DNA of 17,381 nucleotides from Dehalococcoidia bacterium (GTDB lineage Bacteria; Chloroflexota; Dehalococcoidia; Lucifugimonadales; Lucifugimonadaceae). The first letter of the stretch is position 1; each line of letters begins with the position of its first letter. The notes below the pieces were generated by a model. It did not search any database. It saw nothing but the letters and a program-made list of their open reading frames with translations, and was not told the DNA's origin. A program made the position numbers and the translations under genes. The DNA lies in assembly GCA_028278465.1 (NCBI GenBank), contig JANQEF010000071.1, positions 1 through 17,381 on the forward strand, given 5' to 3'. Of this stretch, positions 6,647 to 13,062 are shown piece after piece.

Positions 6647-8026
6647 TCAGGAGACGCCGAGGTCTGATTCGAGTTGCGTTAACGTGTCGTCCAGCGCACT
6701 CACAATGAAGTCGACTTCGTCTGACGTGATTGAGAGCGGCGGGCAAAGCGAGATCAGATCTCCGGCCCTGAAGCTGACCAGCTTCCGCTCGTACAGGAGC
6801 TTCGGAAGCATTTTGGCCAGCGCGGCATCTGCCGGGAACGGCGTCTTGTTATCCCTGTCCTGCACCAGTTCGACCGCAGCGAGCAGCCCGAGACCGCCAC
6901 GAACGTCGCCGACGATCTGGTGGTCGTACAGCCGCTGCAACTGGTCGAACAGGTAGTTACCCATACGACGGGAGTTGCCGACGAGGTCTTCTCGCTCGAA
7001 GACCTCGAGGTTGGCGAGAGCCGCAGCGGCGGCGACAGGGTGGCCGCCGAAGGTGATCAGGTGCCGGAACGTCTCTTTCGGGCCTCCGATGAACGAATCG
7101 GCGATCCTCTTGGTCGCTATGGCGGCGCCGAGCGGCGCGTAGCCGCTGGTCAGCGCCTTCGCAACGGTGGTGATGTCCGGCTGCACGCCCCAGTTCGAAG
7201 GAGCGAAGTACTCGCCGGTGCGGCCGAAGCCGGTGATCACCTCGTCGGCGATCAGCACGACGTTGTACTTGTCTGCGATCTCTCGAAGGCGCTGCCAGTA
7301 CTCGGCAGGCGGGACGTGGATGCCCGCAGCGGCCGAGACCGGCTCTGCGATCATTGCGGCGACGGTGTCAGGATCGTTGTGGACGATCGCCGTCTCGAAC
7401 TCGTTGGCGCACCTGACGGCCACATCGACCGGATCGCCTTCGTACGGCATCCGGTACGAGTTCCAGTTACCGACATGGACCGCGCCCGGCATTTCGGGGC
7501 CCATCGGGTCTGCGGCGGGGCTGCGGCCGAGCGAGACCGACATCGCGGTGCCGCCGTGGTACGAGTAGCGGCGTGAGATCACCTTGAACGCGCCGGCCTT
7601 GCCATTCAGCGCCTGGTGCTTCTTCGCCATCTTGACCGCAGTCTCGACCGCCTCGGAGCCGCCCGAGACGAAGAAGATGCGGGCGCCGTGATCCGGATAG
7701 AGCTCAGACACCTTCGCAGAGAGCTCGATCTGCGAAACCGTAGCCGAGCCTGCCGGCGGAGAATCGATCGCCAGCAACTGCTGGTACATGGCATCAGCGA
7801 TCTCGCGTCGTCCGTACCCCGCGGCCTTGTACCAGAGACCGCCCATCGCATCGAGAAGCCGGTTGCCTTCGATATCCTCGACCCAGACGCCCTCGCCCTT
7901 CTCGAAGATCTTCAGCGAGCCTCGCCAGTCGTTGGTCTGAACGGCGTGCATGAAGAGGTGCTCGCCAGCTATCTGCTGCAGCTCCTCGATCCGCTCTCCG
8001 GAAACGGTCGGCAATGTGGAGGTCAT
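6647..8026 (-). CDS. Class III (omega) PLP-dependent aminotransferase
   Basis: A 459-residue fold-type I aminotransferase of the ornithine/omega-amino acid group. The phosphate-binding turn is SGGSEA (121-126), the cofactor-ring region is IADEVITGFGRTG (D261 contacts the pyridine nitrogen), and the Schiff-base lysine is K290 in VAKALTSGYAPLG. The N-terminal part GVWVEDIEGNRLLDAMGGLW is typical of pyruvate-dependent enzymes such as beta-alanine-, taurine- and putrescine-pyruvate transaminases. The exact amino donor cannot be told by eye. The length is normal. The ATG has GGGAG 7 nt upstream. It is on the same strand as the ABC ATPases, 173 bp upstream of them, so a shared transcript is possible but not shown. 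It diverges from the cysteine operon. Confidence 0.9.
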   Translation of the reverse strand: MTSTLPTVSGERIEELQQIAGEHLFMHAVQTNDWRGSLKIFEKGEGVWVEDIEGNRLLDAMGGLWYKAAGYGRREIADAMYQQLLAIDSPPAGSATVSQIELSAKVSELYPDHGARIFFVSGGSEAVETAVKMAKKHQALNGKAGAFKVISRRYSYHGGTAMSVSLGRSPAADPMGPEMPGAVHVGNWNSYRMPYEGDPVDVAVRCANEFETAIVHNDPDTVAAMIAEPVSAAAGIHVPPAEYWQRLREIADKYNVVLIADEVITGFGRTGEYFAPSNWGVQPDITTVAKALTSGYAPLGAAIATKRIADSFIGGPKETFRHLITFGGHPVAAAAALANLEVFEREDLVGNSRRMGNYLFDQLQRLYDHQIVGDVRGGLGLLAAVELVQDRDNKTPFPADAALAKMLPKLLYERKLVSFRAGDLISLCPPLSITSDEVDFIVSALDDTLTQLESDLGVS

Positions 8027-8236
8027 CCGGGTTCTCCCAGTTGGTCTGTTTGGCGCGCCGCCTGCACAGGCAGGAGGCGGTCGCCAGTGCGTCTGCTTAG
8101 TTTCGTCGCAGCCCGGCGCTCATCGCCGTATGGCGGCAACTAGTCAGGTACGCGAAGCATTCTATTCCCGGCCCTCAGAGGCGGTCTATAGAGCAAACTC
8201 CACGGTCGGCCTCATAGTAGAGGCTGAACTTGGCGG
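8027..8236. other. Divergent intergenic region, no gene seen
   Basis: About 210 bp lie between the aminotransferase start (-) and the cys leader promoter (+). It should hold the minus-strand promoter of the aminotransferase, but no convincing -35/-10 pair was found on that strand. No repeat of families A-C, RNA gene or coding frame was recognised. Confidence 0.4.
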
Positions 8237-8245
8237 TGCTATACT
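8237..8245 (+). promoter_or_regulatory. Extended -10 promoter of the cys leader and operon
   Basis: TGCTATACT at 8237-8245 is a good extended -10 element (TGn plus TATACT, 5 of 6 to consensus). The region 16-18 bp upstream has no good -35 hexamer, which fits an extended -10 promoter. The expected transcription start is 8252-8256, at or just before the leader ATG at 8256. Confidence 0.6.
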
Positions 8246-8255
8246 CGAACGCAAG

Positions 8256-8327
8256 ATGAAACCAGTTGCTATTCGCGTGACCTGCGCCTGTACCTGCCGC
8301 TCCGGGCATTCGGAGGGGAGTTCCTGA
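8256..8327 (+). CDS. Cysteine-rich attenuation leader peptide (23 aa)
   Basis: A 23-codon ORF begins at ATG 8256 and ends at TGA 8325. It contains Cys codons at 8283, 8289 and 8295, giving the core VTCACTCR (C10, C12, C14). The ATG lies only 11 nt after the -10 element and has no ribosome site, so it is probably read from a leaderless or nearly leaderless mRNA. The stop is 30 nt before the stem of an intrinsic terminator, and cysH-cysD-cysN follow. By analogy with amino-acid leader peptides, and with the leaderless polycysteine ORFs described in mycobacteria, slow translation of the Cys codons when charged tRNA-Cys is scarce should let transcription continue. The alternative is a genuine CxCxC metal-binding micropeptide, which the context makes less likely. 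Confidence 0.75.
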   Translation: MKPVAIRVTCACTCRSGHSEGSS

Positions 8328-8347
8328 CGGCGCACTAACGCGAATAG
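8269..8347 (+). promoter_or_regulatory. Attenuator RNA: long-range stem and antiterminator partner
   Basis: CTATTCGCGT (8269-8278, inside the leader ORF just before the Cys codons) is exactly complementary to ACGCGAATAG (8338-8347, after the stop). TGCGCC (8283-8288, containing the first Cys codon) also pairs with GGCGCA (8329-8334), and CTCCG/CGGAG (8300-8304, 8311-8315) closes the tip. A competing helix can form between 8311-8322 and 8355-8366: 10 pairs including one G-T wobble and interrupted by two mismatches. It would occupy the left arm of the terminator. A ribosome stalled at the Cys codons would break the long stem and leave 8311-8322 free. A ribosome at the stop would cover 8311-8322. 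Pairing was worked out by eye. Confidence 0.6.
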
Positions 8348-8357
8348 AGACACCGAC

Positions 8358-8390
8358 GCCCCTGCGAGCCAGACTTTGCAGGGGCTTTTT
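8358..8390 (+). terminator. Intrinsic terminator of the cysteine attenuator
   Basis: GCCCCTGC (8358-8365) and GCAGGGGC (8378-8385) form a perfect 8-bp stem with a 12-nt loop, followed directly by five T residues (8386-8390). It lies between the leader peptide and cysH, 58 nt before the cysH ATG. Placed upstream of the structural genes, it would stop transcription before them unless the left arm is engaged elsewhere. Confidence 0.85.
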
Positions 8391-8448
8391 GCGCCTTTAC
8401 AAAGTTTGCGGTGTTGAGGCTGTGAACTGAACGGCGATCCGAACACAG

Positions 8449-9198
8449 ATGACGATGAGCGAAATAAAACAGAGGTTTTCAGCCGACGAGCTGGCTGAAC
8501 TGAACAGCGGGTTCGAGTCAGGCGGGCCGGAAGACGTGCTGCGCTGGGTCGACGACACGTTCGGCGACCAGGCGGTGCTGACGTCGAGCTTCGGGCTGGA
8601 AGACGTTGCGCTGTACGACATGTACTGGCGGATCAACGAGAAGGCGCGCGTCATGACGCTCGACACGCTGCGCCTGCCGACCGAGACCTACACGCTCTTC
8701 GACCAGTTCCAGCTGCGCTACAGGGTCGAGATCGAGACACAGTACCCGGACCTCGATGCGGTGCGGGCCATGATCAAGGAGAAGGGCTTCAACCTGTTCT
8801 ATAAAGGCATCGAGAACCGCAAGCAGTGCTGCGGCGTCCGCAAGGTTGACCCGCTCAACAAGGCGCTGGCCGGTGTTGACGCCTGGATAACCGGCCTGCG
8901 GCGTGACCAGGGTATGGACCGCGGCTCCATCGAGATCGTCGAGTGGGACGAACCGCACGGTAACTACAAGATCAACCCGCTGGCGAACTGGACGTTCGAG
9001 CAGGTGCGTGAGTACGTGGACGCCAACGGCGTTCCTTACAACGAGCTGCACGACCGCGGCTACCCGAGCCTGGGCTGCGCGCCGTGCACCCGAGCGATCG
9101 AGCCGGGCGAGGACATCCGGGCCGGGCGCTGGTGGTGGGAGAGCGACCCGGACGCCAAGGAGTGCGGCCTGCACATCGTCGAGGCGGCCACTCGATGA
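8449..9198 (+). CDS. cysH: Assimilatory adenylylsulfate (APS) reductase, iron-sulfur type
   Basis: A thioredoxin-dependent reductase of the PAPS/APS reductase family, 249 aa, giving sulfite in the cytoplasm. The paired cysteines QCCGVRK (C127, C128) and CAPC (C210, C213) are the [4Fe-4S] ligands that mark the APS-reducing branch; PAPS-specific enzymes lack them. The catalytic cysteine is C239 in ECGLH near the C-terminus. The nucleotide-binding start reads LTSSFGLED. The ATG at 8449 is followed by another at 8455, and neither has a clear ribosome site. The gene lies 58 bp after the attenuator terminator. Its TGA overlaps the ATG of cysD (ATGA), so translation is probably coupled. Use of APS fits the lack of an APS kinase domain or gene here. 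Confidence 0.93.
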   Translation: MTMSEIKQRFSADELAELNSGFESGGPEDVLRWVDDTFGDQAVLTSSFGLEDVALYDMYWRINEKARVMTLDTLRLPTETYTLFDQFQLRYRVEIETQYPDLDAVRAMIKEKGFNLFYKGIENRKQCCGVRKVDPLNKALAGVDAWITGLRRDQGMDRGSIEIVEWDEPHGNYKINPLANWTFEQVREYVDANGVPYNELHDRGYPSLGCAPCTRAIEPGEDIRAGRWWWESDPDAKECGLHIVEAATR

Positions 9199-10133
9199 GC
9201 GCCGAACCCGCGTCGGCGTCCTCTATCGGGGCGTCTCACAGCGCCGAACTGCGCGCCCTGGAGTCGGAGTCGATCCACATCATCCGCGAGGTAACGGCGG
9301 AGTTCGACCGGCCCGGGCTTCTGTTCTCGGGCGGCAAAGATTCGATAGTGATGCTGCACCTGGCGGTGAAGGCGGTTAAGCCGGCGAAGCTGCCGTTTCC
9401 GGTCGTCCACATCGACACCGGCCACAACTTCCCTGAGGCAATCGAGTACCGCGACCGCGTAGTAGAAGAGCTCGGCATCGATCTCGTCGTCGGCTCGGTG
9501 CAGGAAGCGCTCGACTCCGGCCGCATCCCGCCGAGCACCGACCCCGGCGGCTCTCGAAATCGGCTGCAGACGCCCGTGCTGCTGGACGTGATCCGCGAGC
9601 AGAAGTTTGGCGCGGTGTTTGGCGGCGCACGGCGTGACGAGGAACGGGCGCGTGCGAAGGAACGTGTCTACTCGTTCCGCGACGAGTTCGGCCAGTGGGA
9701 CCCGAAGAACCAGCGGCCCGAGGTCTGGAACCTCTACAACGGCTTCATCAACTCGGGTCAGCACATCCGGGTCTTCCCGCTCTCGAACTGGACTGAGCTG
9801 GATGTCTGGCGCTATATCGCGACGCAGAAGATCGAGATCCCGTCCATCTACCTGGCCCACGAGCGTGAGGTGTTCGAGCGTGACGGCCTCTACATGGCGG
9901 TCTCGCCCGCCCTGCAGCCCGAGCCGCACGAAAAGGTCGAGGTGATGTCTGTGCGGTTCAGGACAGTGGGCGACATGACCTCGACCGCTGCGGTCCCTTC
10001 GACGGCCGACACGGTCGAGGCCGTGATGGCTGAGATCGAGTCGACCCGCACGTCTGAGCGCGGCCAGTCCCGCGCCGACGACCGCGCTTCCGAGGCCGCC
10101 ATGGAAGACCGCAAGCGCGAGGGCTACTTCTGA
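9195..10133 (+). CDS. cysD: Sulfate adenylyltransferase subunit 2 (ATP sulfurylase small subunit)
   Basis: It makes APS and pyrophosphate from ATP and sulfate, together with CysN. The 312-aa protein matches the usual length (~300). The PP-loop SGGKDS is at residues 45-50, followed by HIDTGHNFPE (72-81) and GGARRDEERARAKER (143-157), all typical of CysD. The C-terminus MEDRKREGYF is also characteristic. The frame is open upstream to 9084, but the ATG at 9195 overlapping the cysH stop is the natural start; the extra N-terminus would be a shadow of cysH. Its stop TGA overlaps the cysN ATG (TGATG). This order and overlap indicate one cysteine-regulated operon. Confidence 0.95.
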   Translation: MSAEPASASSIGASHSAELRALESESIHIIREVTAEFDRPGLLFSGGKDSIVMLHLAVKAVKPAKLPFPVVHIDTGHNFPEAIEYRDRVVEELGIDLVVGSVQEALDSGRIPPSTDPGGSRNRLQTPVLLDVIREQKFGAVFGGARRDEERARAKERVYSFRDEFGQWDPKNQRPEVWNLYNGFINSGQHIRVFPLSNWTELDVWRYIATQKIEIPSIYLAHEREVFERDGLYMAVSPALQPEPHEKVEVMSVRFRTVGDMTSTAAVPSTADTVEAVMAEIESTRTSERGQSRADDRASEAAMEDRKREGYF

Positions 10134-11401
10134 TGGAGCTGCTCAGGATCGCCACGGCCGGCTCTGTCGACGACGGCAAGAGCACGCTGATCGGCAGGCT
10201 GCTCTTCGATTCGAAGGCTATTCAGGATGACGTGCTGAGCGCCGCAGAGTCGGTCAGCCGCCGCCAGAGCAACGAGTACCTGAACCTGGCGCTGCTCACT
10301 GACGGACTGCGCGCCGAGCGCGAGCAGGGCATCACTATCGATGTGGCGTATCGCTACTTCAACACGGCGAAGCGCAAGTTCATCCTGGCCGACACGCCGG
10401 GCCACGTTCAGTACACCCGCAACATGGTCACCGGCGCTTCGACCGCCGATGTAGCGCTGGTCATCATCGACGCCCGGAACGGCGTGGTCGAGCAGTCGCG
10501 CAGGCACGCGGTGATCGCCGCGCTGCTGGGCATCCGGCACATCGTGGTCTGCATCAACAAGATGGACCTGATCGGGTTCGATCAGCAGCGGTTCGACGCG
10601 ATCAAGGACGAGCTCGAAGGGTTCTTCAACCGGCTCGACGTCGAGTGTGCGCACTACGTCCCGATCTCGGCGCTGCACGGCGACAACGTTGTCGAGCTGT
10701 CGGACACGATGCCGTGGTACACCGACGGTCCTCTGCTGCAGCACCTCGAAGATCTGGAGATCATGGGCACGCCGCTGGACGACTCGTTCCGCCTGCCGGT
10801 CCAGTACGTGATCAGGCCACTCACCGGCGAATATCACGACTACCGCGGTTACGCGGGCTCCATCCGCAGCGGCTCGGTGAAGGTCGGCCAGCAGGTCGGC
10901 ATACTTCCGGCCGGCAAGACGTCACGCGTCACAGCCATCGAGTCACCGGACGGCGAGGTTGACGAGGCGGAGTGGCCGGCCGCCGTGACGATCAGGATCG
11001 AGGACGACTTCGATATCTCCCGCGGCGACCTGATCTGCGCTGCAGACGGCGTTCCCAGGGTGACGCAGGAGTTCGACGCGACGGTGTGCTGGATGAGCGA
11101 GCGGACGGAGCTGCGGCAGGGAGCGATGCTGCGGATCAAGCACACGACTCGCACCGCGCGGGCGATGATCACCGGCCTTCACAGCCGCATCGATGTGAGC
11201 ACGCTTTCGGTCGATCCCGGCTGCCAGTCGCTGGCGCTGAACGAGATCGGACGTGTGACGGTGAAGACGAGTGCGCCGATCGTGTACGACGACTACACGG
11301 TGAACCGCGTGACCGGCAGCTTCATCCTGGTGGACGAGGGCACGAACGAGACAGTGGCGGCCGGGATGATCGGCAACCCGCGCTTCGGGGATTTCGAGTA
11401 G
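10133..11401 (+). CDS. cysN: Sulfate adenylyltransferase subunit 1 (GTPase subunit)
   Basis: This is the GTP-hydrolysing subunit that drives APS synthesis by CysD, 422 aa and related to EF-Tu. The P-loop is AGSVDDGKST (9-18), the switch region is EREQGITIDVAYRYF (62-76), the G3 motif is DTPGH (87-91), and the G4 motif is NKMD (142-145). EF-Tu-like beta-barrel domains follow. It is shorter than the E. coli protein (~475) and has no C-terminal APS kinase domain, so it is not a CysNC fusion. The ATG overlaps the cysD stop. The gene ends only 15 bp before the convergent FKBP gene, and no terminator is visible in that gap. Confidence 0.95.
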   Translation: MELLRIATAGSVDDGKSTLIGRLLFDSKAIQDDVLSAAESVSRRQSNEYLNLALLTDGLRAEREQGITIDVAYRYFNTAKRKFILADTPGHVQYTRNMVTGASTADVALVIIDARNGVVEQSRRHAVIAALLGIRHIVVCINKMDLIGFDQQRFDAIKDELEGFFNRLDVECAHYVPISALHGDNVVELSDTMPWYTDGPLLQHLEDLEIMGTPLDDSFRLPVQYVIRPLTGEYHDYRGYAGSIRSGSVKVGQQVGILPAGKTSRVTAIESPDGEVDEAEWPAAVTIRIEDDFDISRGDLICAADGVPRVTQEFDATVCWMSERTELRQGAMLRIKHTTRTARAMITGLHSRIDVSTLSVDPGCQSLALNEIGRVTVKTSAPIVYDDYTVNRVTGSFILVDEGTNETVAAGMIGNPRFGDFE

Positions 11402-11416
11402 CTTCGTGCGGCCAGC

Positions 11417-12094
11417 CTAAGGCGTTGGCGTCGGGGTCTCATCGCCCGCTTCGACCGTAGCCCGGTCGCGATCCGCCTGCGCAGTCGCCTCGGCGATCTC
11501 GGCCTGCACCGTGGCCTGCGCCTCTTCGATCGTGATCCTGTTCAGCAGCGTCACGTGGAAGATCAACGTTGCGTTGGGCGGGATCCTCGGCGGAAAGCCC
11601 ACGTCCCTGTAGGCGAGCGAAGGGCCGATCTCCATCACCCGCGTGCCACCCTCCTTCATCGTCGCAAAGCTCTGCTGCCAGCCGCGAATGAGGTTCAGCA
11701 TGATGAAGTTGACCGGCTCACCGTTCGGATACGACGTATCGAACATGCAACCGTTGTCGAGCCAGCCGGTGTATTCGACCGTGATGGCGTCGGTGATGGC
11801 CGGCGAGTCTCCGGTTCCCTGCTCGACGTCGTAGAAGCTCAGGTCCTCTTCCTGCAGCTCCAGTCGAGACAGGTCGAGCTGATCGAAAGTCGGCGCGCCC
11901 GGTGGCTGGACATGGTCGATGCACTGGGAATCTGAAGGAGTCGGCTGCAGCACAGGCAATCCCTGGTCAGACGCCGAAGGGTCAGAACCGCTGCCGCGGC
12001 AAGCCGCGAGAGCGATCGCGGTTGTGGCGATGAGCAGTAGGAAGATGCGCCTGTTGTGAAGCAGGCGAGTCGAAGCGTTACGGGCGATTTGCAT
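11417..12094 (-). CDS. FKBP-type peptidyl-prolyl isomerase lipoprotein
   Basis: A 225-aa secreted lipoprotein. A basic N-terminus, the hydrophobic segment IFLLLIATTAIALA and lipobox LAAC (lipidated Cys C32) form a type II signal peptide. The FKBP domain covers ~85-185, with VEYTGWLDNGCMFDTS (106-121), IRGWQQSFATMKEGG (136-150) and IPPNATLIFHVTLL (171-184) matching the family core. Active-site equivalents Tyr (Y108), Asp (D119), Trp (W139) and Phe (F179) are present, so it is probably active in prolyl isomerisation of exported proteins. It ends in an Ala/Glu helix and TPTPTP. The frame extends to 12205, but the ATG at 12092-12094 gives the signal peptide and avoids overlap with the upstream aldolase gene, whose stop is 59 bp away. 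The two may share a transcript. Confidence 0.88.
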   Translation of the reverse strand: MQIARNASTRLLHNRRIFLLLIATTAIALAACRGSGSDPSASDQGLPVLQPTPSDSQCIDHVQPPGAPTFDQLDLSRLELQEEDLSFYDVEQGTGDSPAITDAITVEYTGWLDNGCMFDTSYPNGEPVNFIMLNLIRGWQQSFATMKEGGTRVMEIGPSLAYRDVGFPPRIPPNATLIFHVTLLNRITIEEAQATVQAEIAEATAQADRDRATVEAGDETPTPTP

Positions 12095-12153
12095 GTGTTC
12101 GTCGGACTCTATGTTGATCCGGTCGGTGCTGTCACAGCACGGAAGGACTGAAA

Positions 12154-12903
12154 TCAGGCGATCCCAGCGTTGCGCTTGAACTGCGACGCTCCGGCGGCGA
12201 TCCACGGCAGGGCCGAAACCATGAACAGCTTCACGCCCATCTCCACGAAGCGGCCTACATCCTCAGTCGCAGCAAGCGTCCCGGCGGTCCGGCCCGAGCT
12301 GATTATCTTCTCCAGCGATCCATCGATCTTCGCCTGGACATCGGGATGGCCGGCGTTTCCTATGTGTCCCATCGAGGCGGCGAAATCGGACGGCGCCACG
12401 AAGAACGAATCGATGTGATCAACGGTCAGCATCTCGTCCAGGTTCTCGTACGCCGCTATGTCCTCAATTAGTACGATCAACGACGTCTCATCGTTTGCAA
12501 TCTTCACGTAGTCGTCGACTCCGTAGCCCTGGCGGCTGGTAAAGAGGCCACGCTGGCCGATCGGCGCGAACTTCCCGCCCTGCACCACGTTCTCGGCCTC
12601 GGCTTTCGTGTTGACGTGCGGCACGACGATCGCCTGTGCGCCGCGGTCGAGTGTGCGGTAGATCATCCCCTGGTCGTTCTTGTTGATCCTCGCCACAGAG
12701 GTCATGCCCCACACGTCACAGGCGCGGGTCAGGTTGCCGAGCTCGGCCGGGTCGGACGCGCCGTGCTCACCCTCGAGCCAGGCGCCGTCAAAGCCGAGCG
12801 GTCCGATGGCGTCGATGTCGTCGGGGTGTGTCAGTCCGCTGACGATGACGGCGACTTCGCCGGCTGCGAGTTTTCTCTTGATTCTGTTTGGGCGAAGTTC
12901 CAT
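12154..12903 (-). CDS. HpcH/HpaI-type aldolase (citrate lyase/macrophomate synthase family)
   Basis: A 249-aa TIM-barrel, class II metal-dependent aldolase of the 2-oxo-acid type. KLAAGEVAV near the N-terminus, WLEGEHGA (E46, H47), VARINKND (R72), LDRGAQAIVVPHV, VLIED (E147) and PSDFAAS (D173) follow the family pattern of catalytic His and Arg plus metal ligands Glu and Asp. The family cleaves or forms 4-hydroxy-2-oxo acids to give pyruvate or a related 2-oxo acid and an aldehyde; the actual substrate is unknown. The ATG at 12903 has only a weak AGG upstream. The FKBP lipoprotein lies downstream on the same strand. No other aromatic-degradation or sugar-acid gene is next to it, so its pathway cannot be assigned. 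Confidence 0.85.
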   Translation of the reverse strand: MELRPNRIKRKLAAGEVAVIVSGLTHPDDIDAIGPLGFDGAWLEGEHGASDPAELGNLTRACDVWGMTSVARINKNDQGMIYRTLDRGAQAIVVPHVNTKAEAENVVQGGKFAPIGQRGLFTSRQGYGVDDYVKIANDETSLIVLIEDIAAYENLDEMLTVDHIDSFFVAPSDFAASMGHIGNAGHPDVQAKIDGSLEKIISSGRTAGTLAATEDVGRFVEMGVKLFMVSALPWIAAGASQFKRNAGIA

Positions 12904-13062
12904 TGGGCGTGACCTGTGTGACCGTTGGCTGATTTCGGGCGCGGCGCGTGGCGCTGTTCATCTGGCGAAAGGCGAGTAACCGGTATCGTGCCGGGGATCG
13001 CGAGCGCAGGGGGATTCTAGCGGCTTATTCGCCGGGACGCAGACCGGTGCTGCAGACGTTGA

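Noticed and set aside
6632..6648. Inverted repeat GAGTTC-GAGTT-GAACTC at the aminotransferase stop
   Set aside because: The stem is only 6 bp and is not followed by a T-run on the minus strand, so it cannot be supported as a terminator.
8186..8446. Minus-strand open frame across the cys leader
   Set aside because: It is antisense to the leader peptide and the terminator, with no ribosome site or recognised domain.
8252..8448. T-box or S-adenosylmethionine riboswitch upstream of cysH
   Set aside because: No T-box consensus (AGGGTGGNACCGCG-like) or SAM riboswitch core is visible, and the leader ORF with Cys codons plus terminator explains the region better.
9084..9194. N-terminal extension of cysD
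   Set aside because: The extra residues overlap the cysH coding region and are Arg/Gly-rich; the ATG at 9195 that overlaps the cysH stop is the natural start.
12095..12205. N-terminal extension of the FKBP lipoprotein
   Set aside because: It would overlap the aldolase gene and place the signal peptide about 37 residues inside the protein; the ATG at 12092-12094 gives a normal lipoprotein signal.
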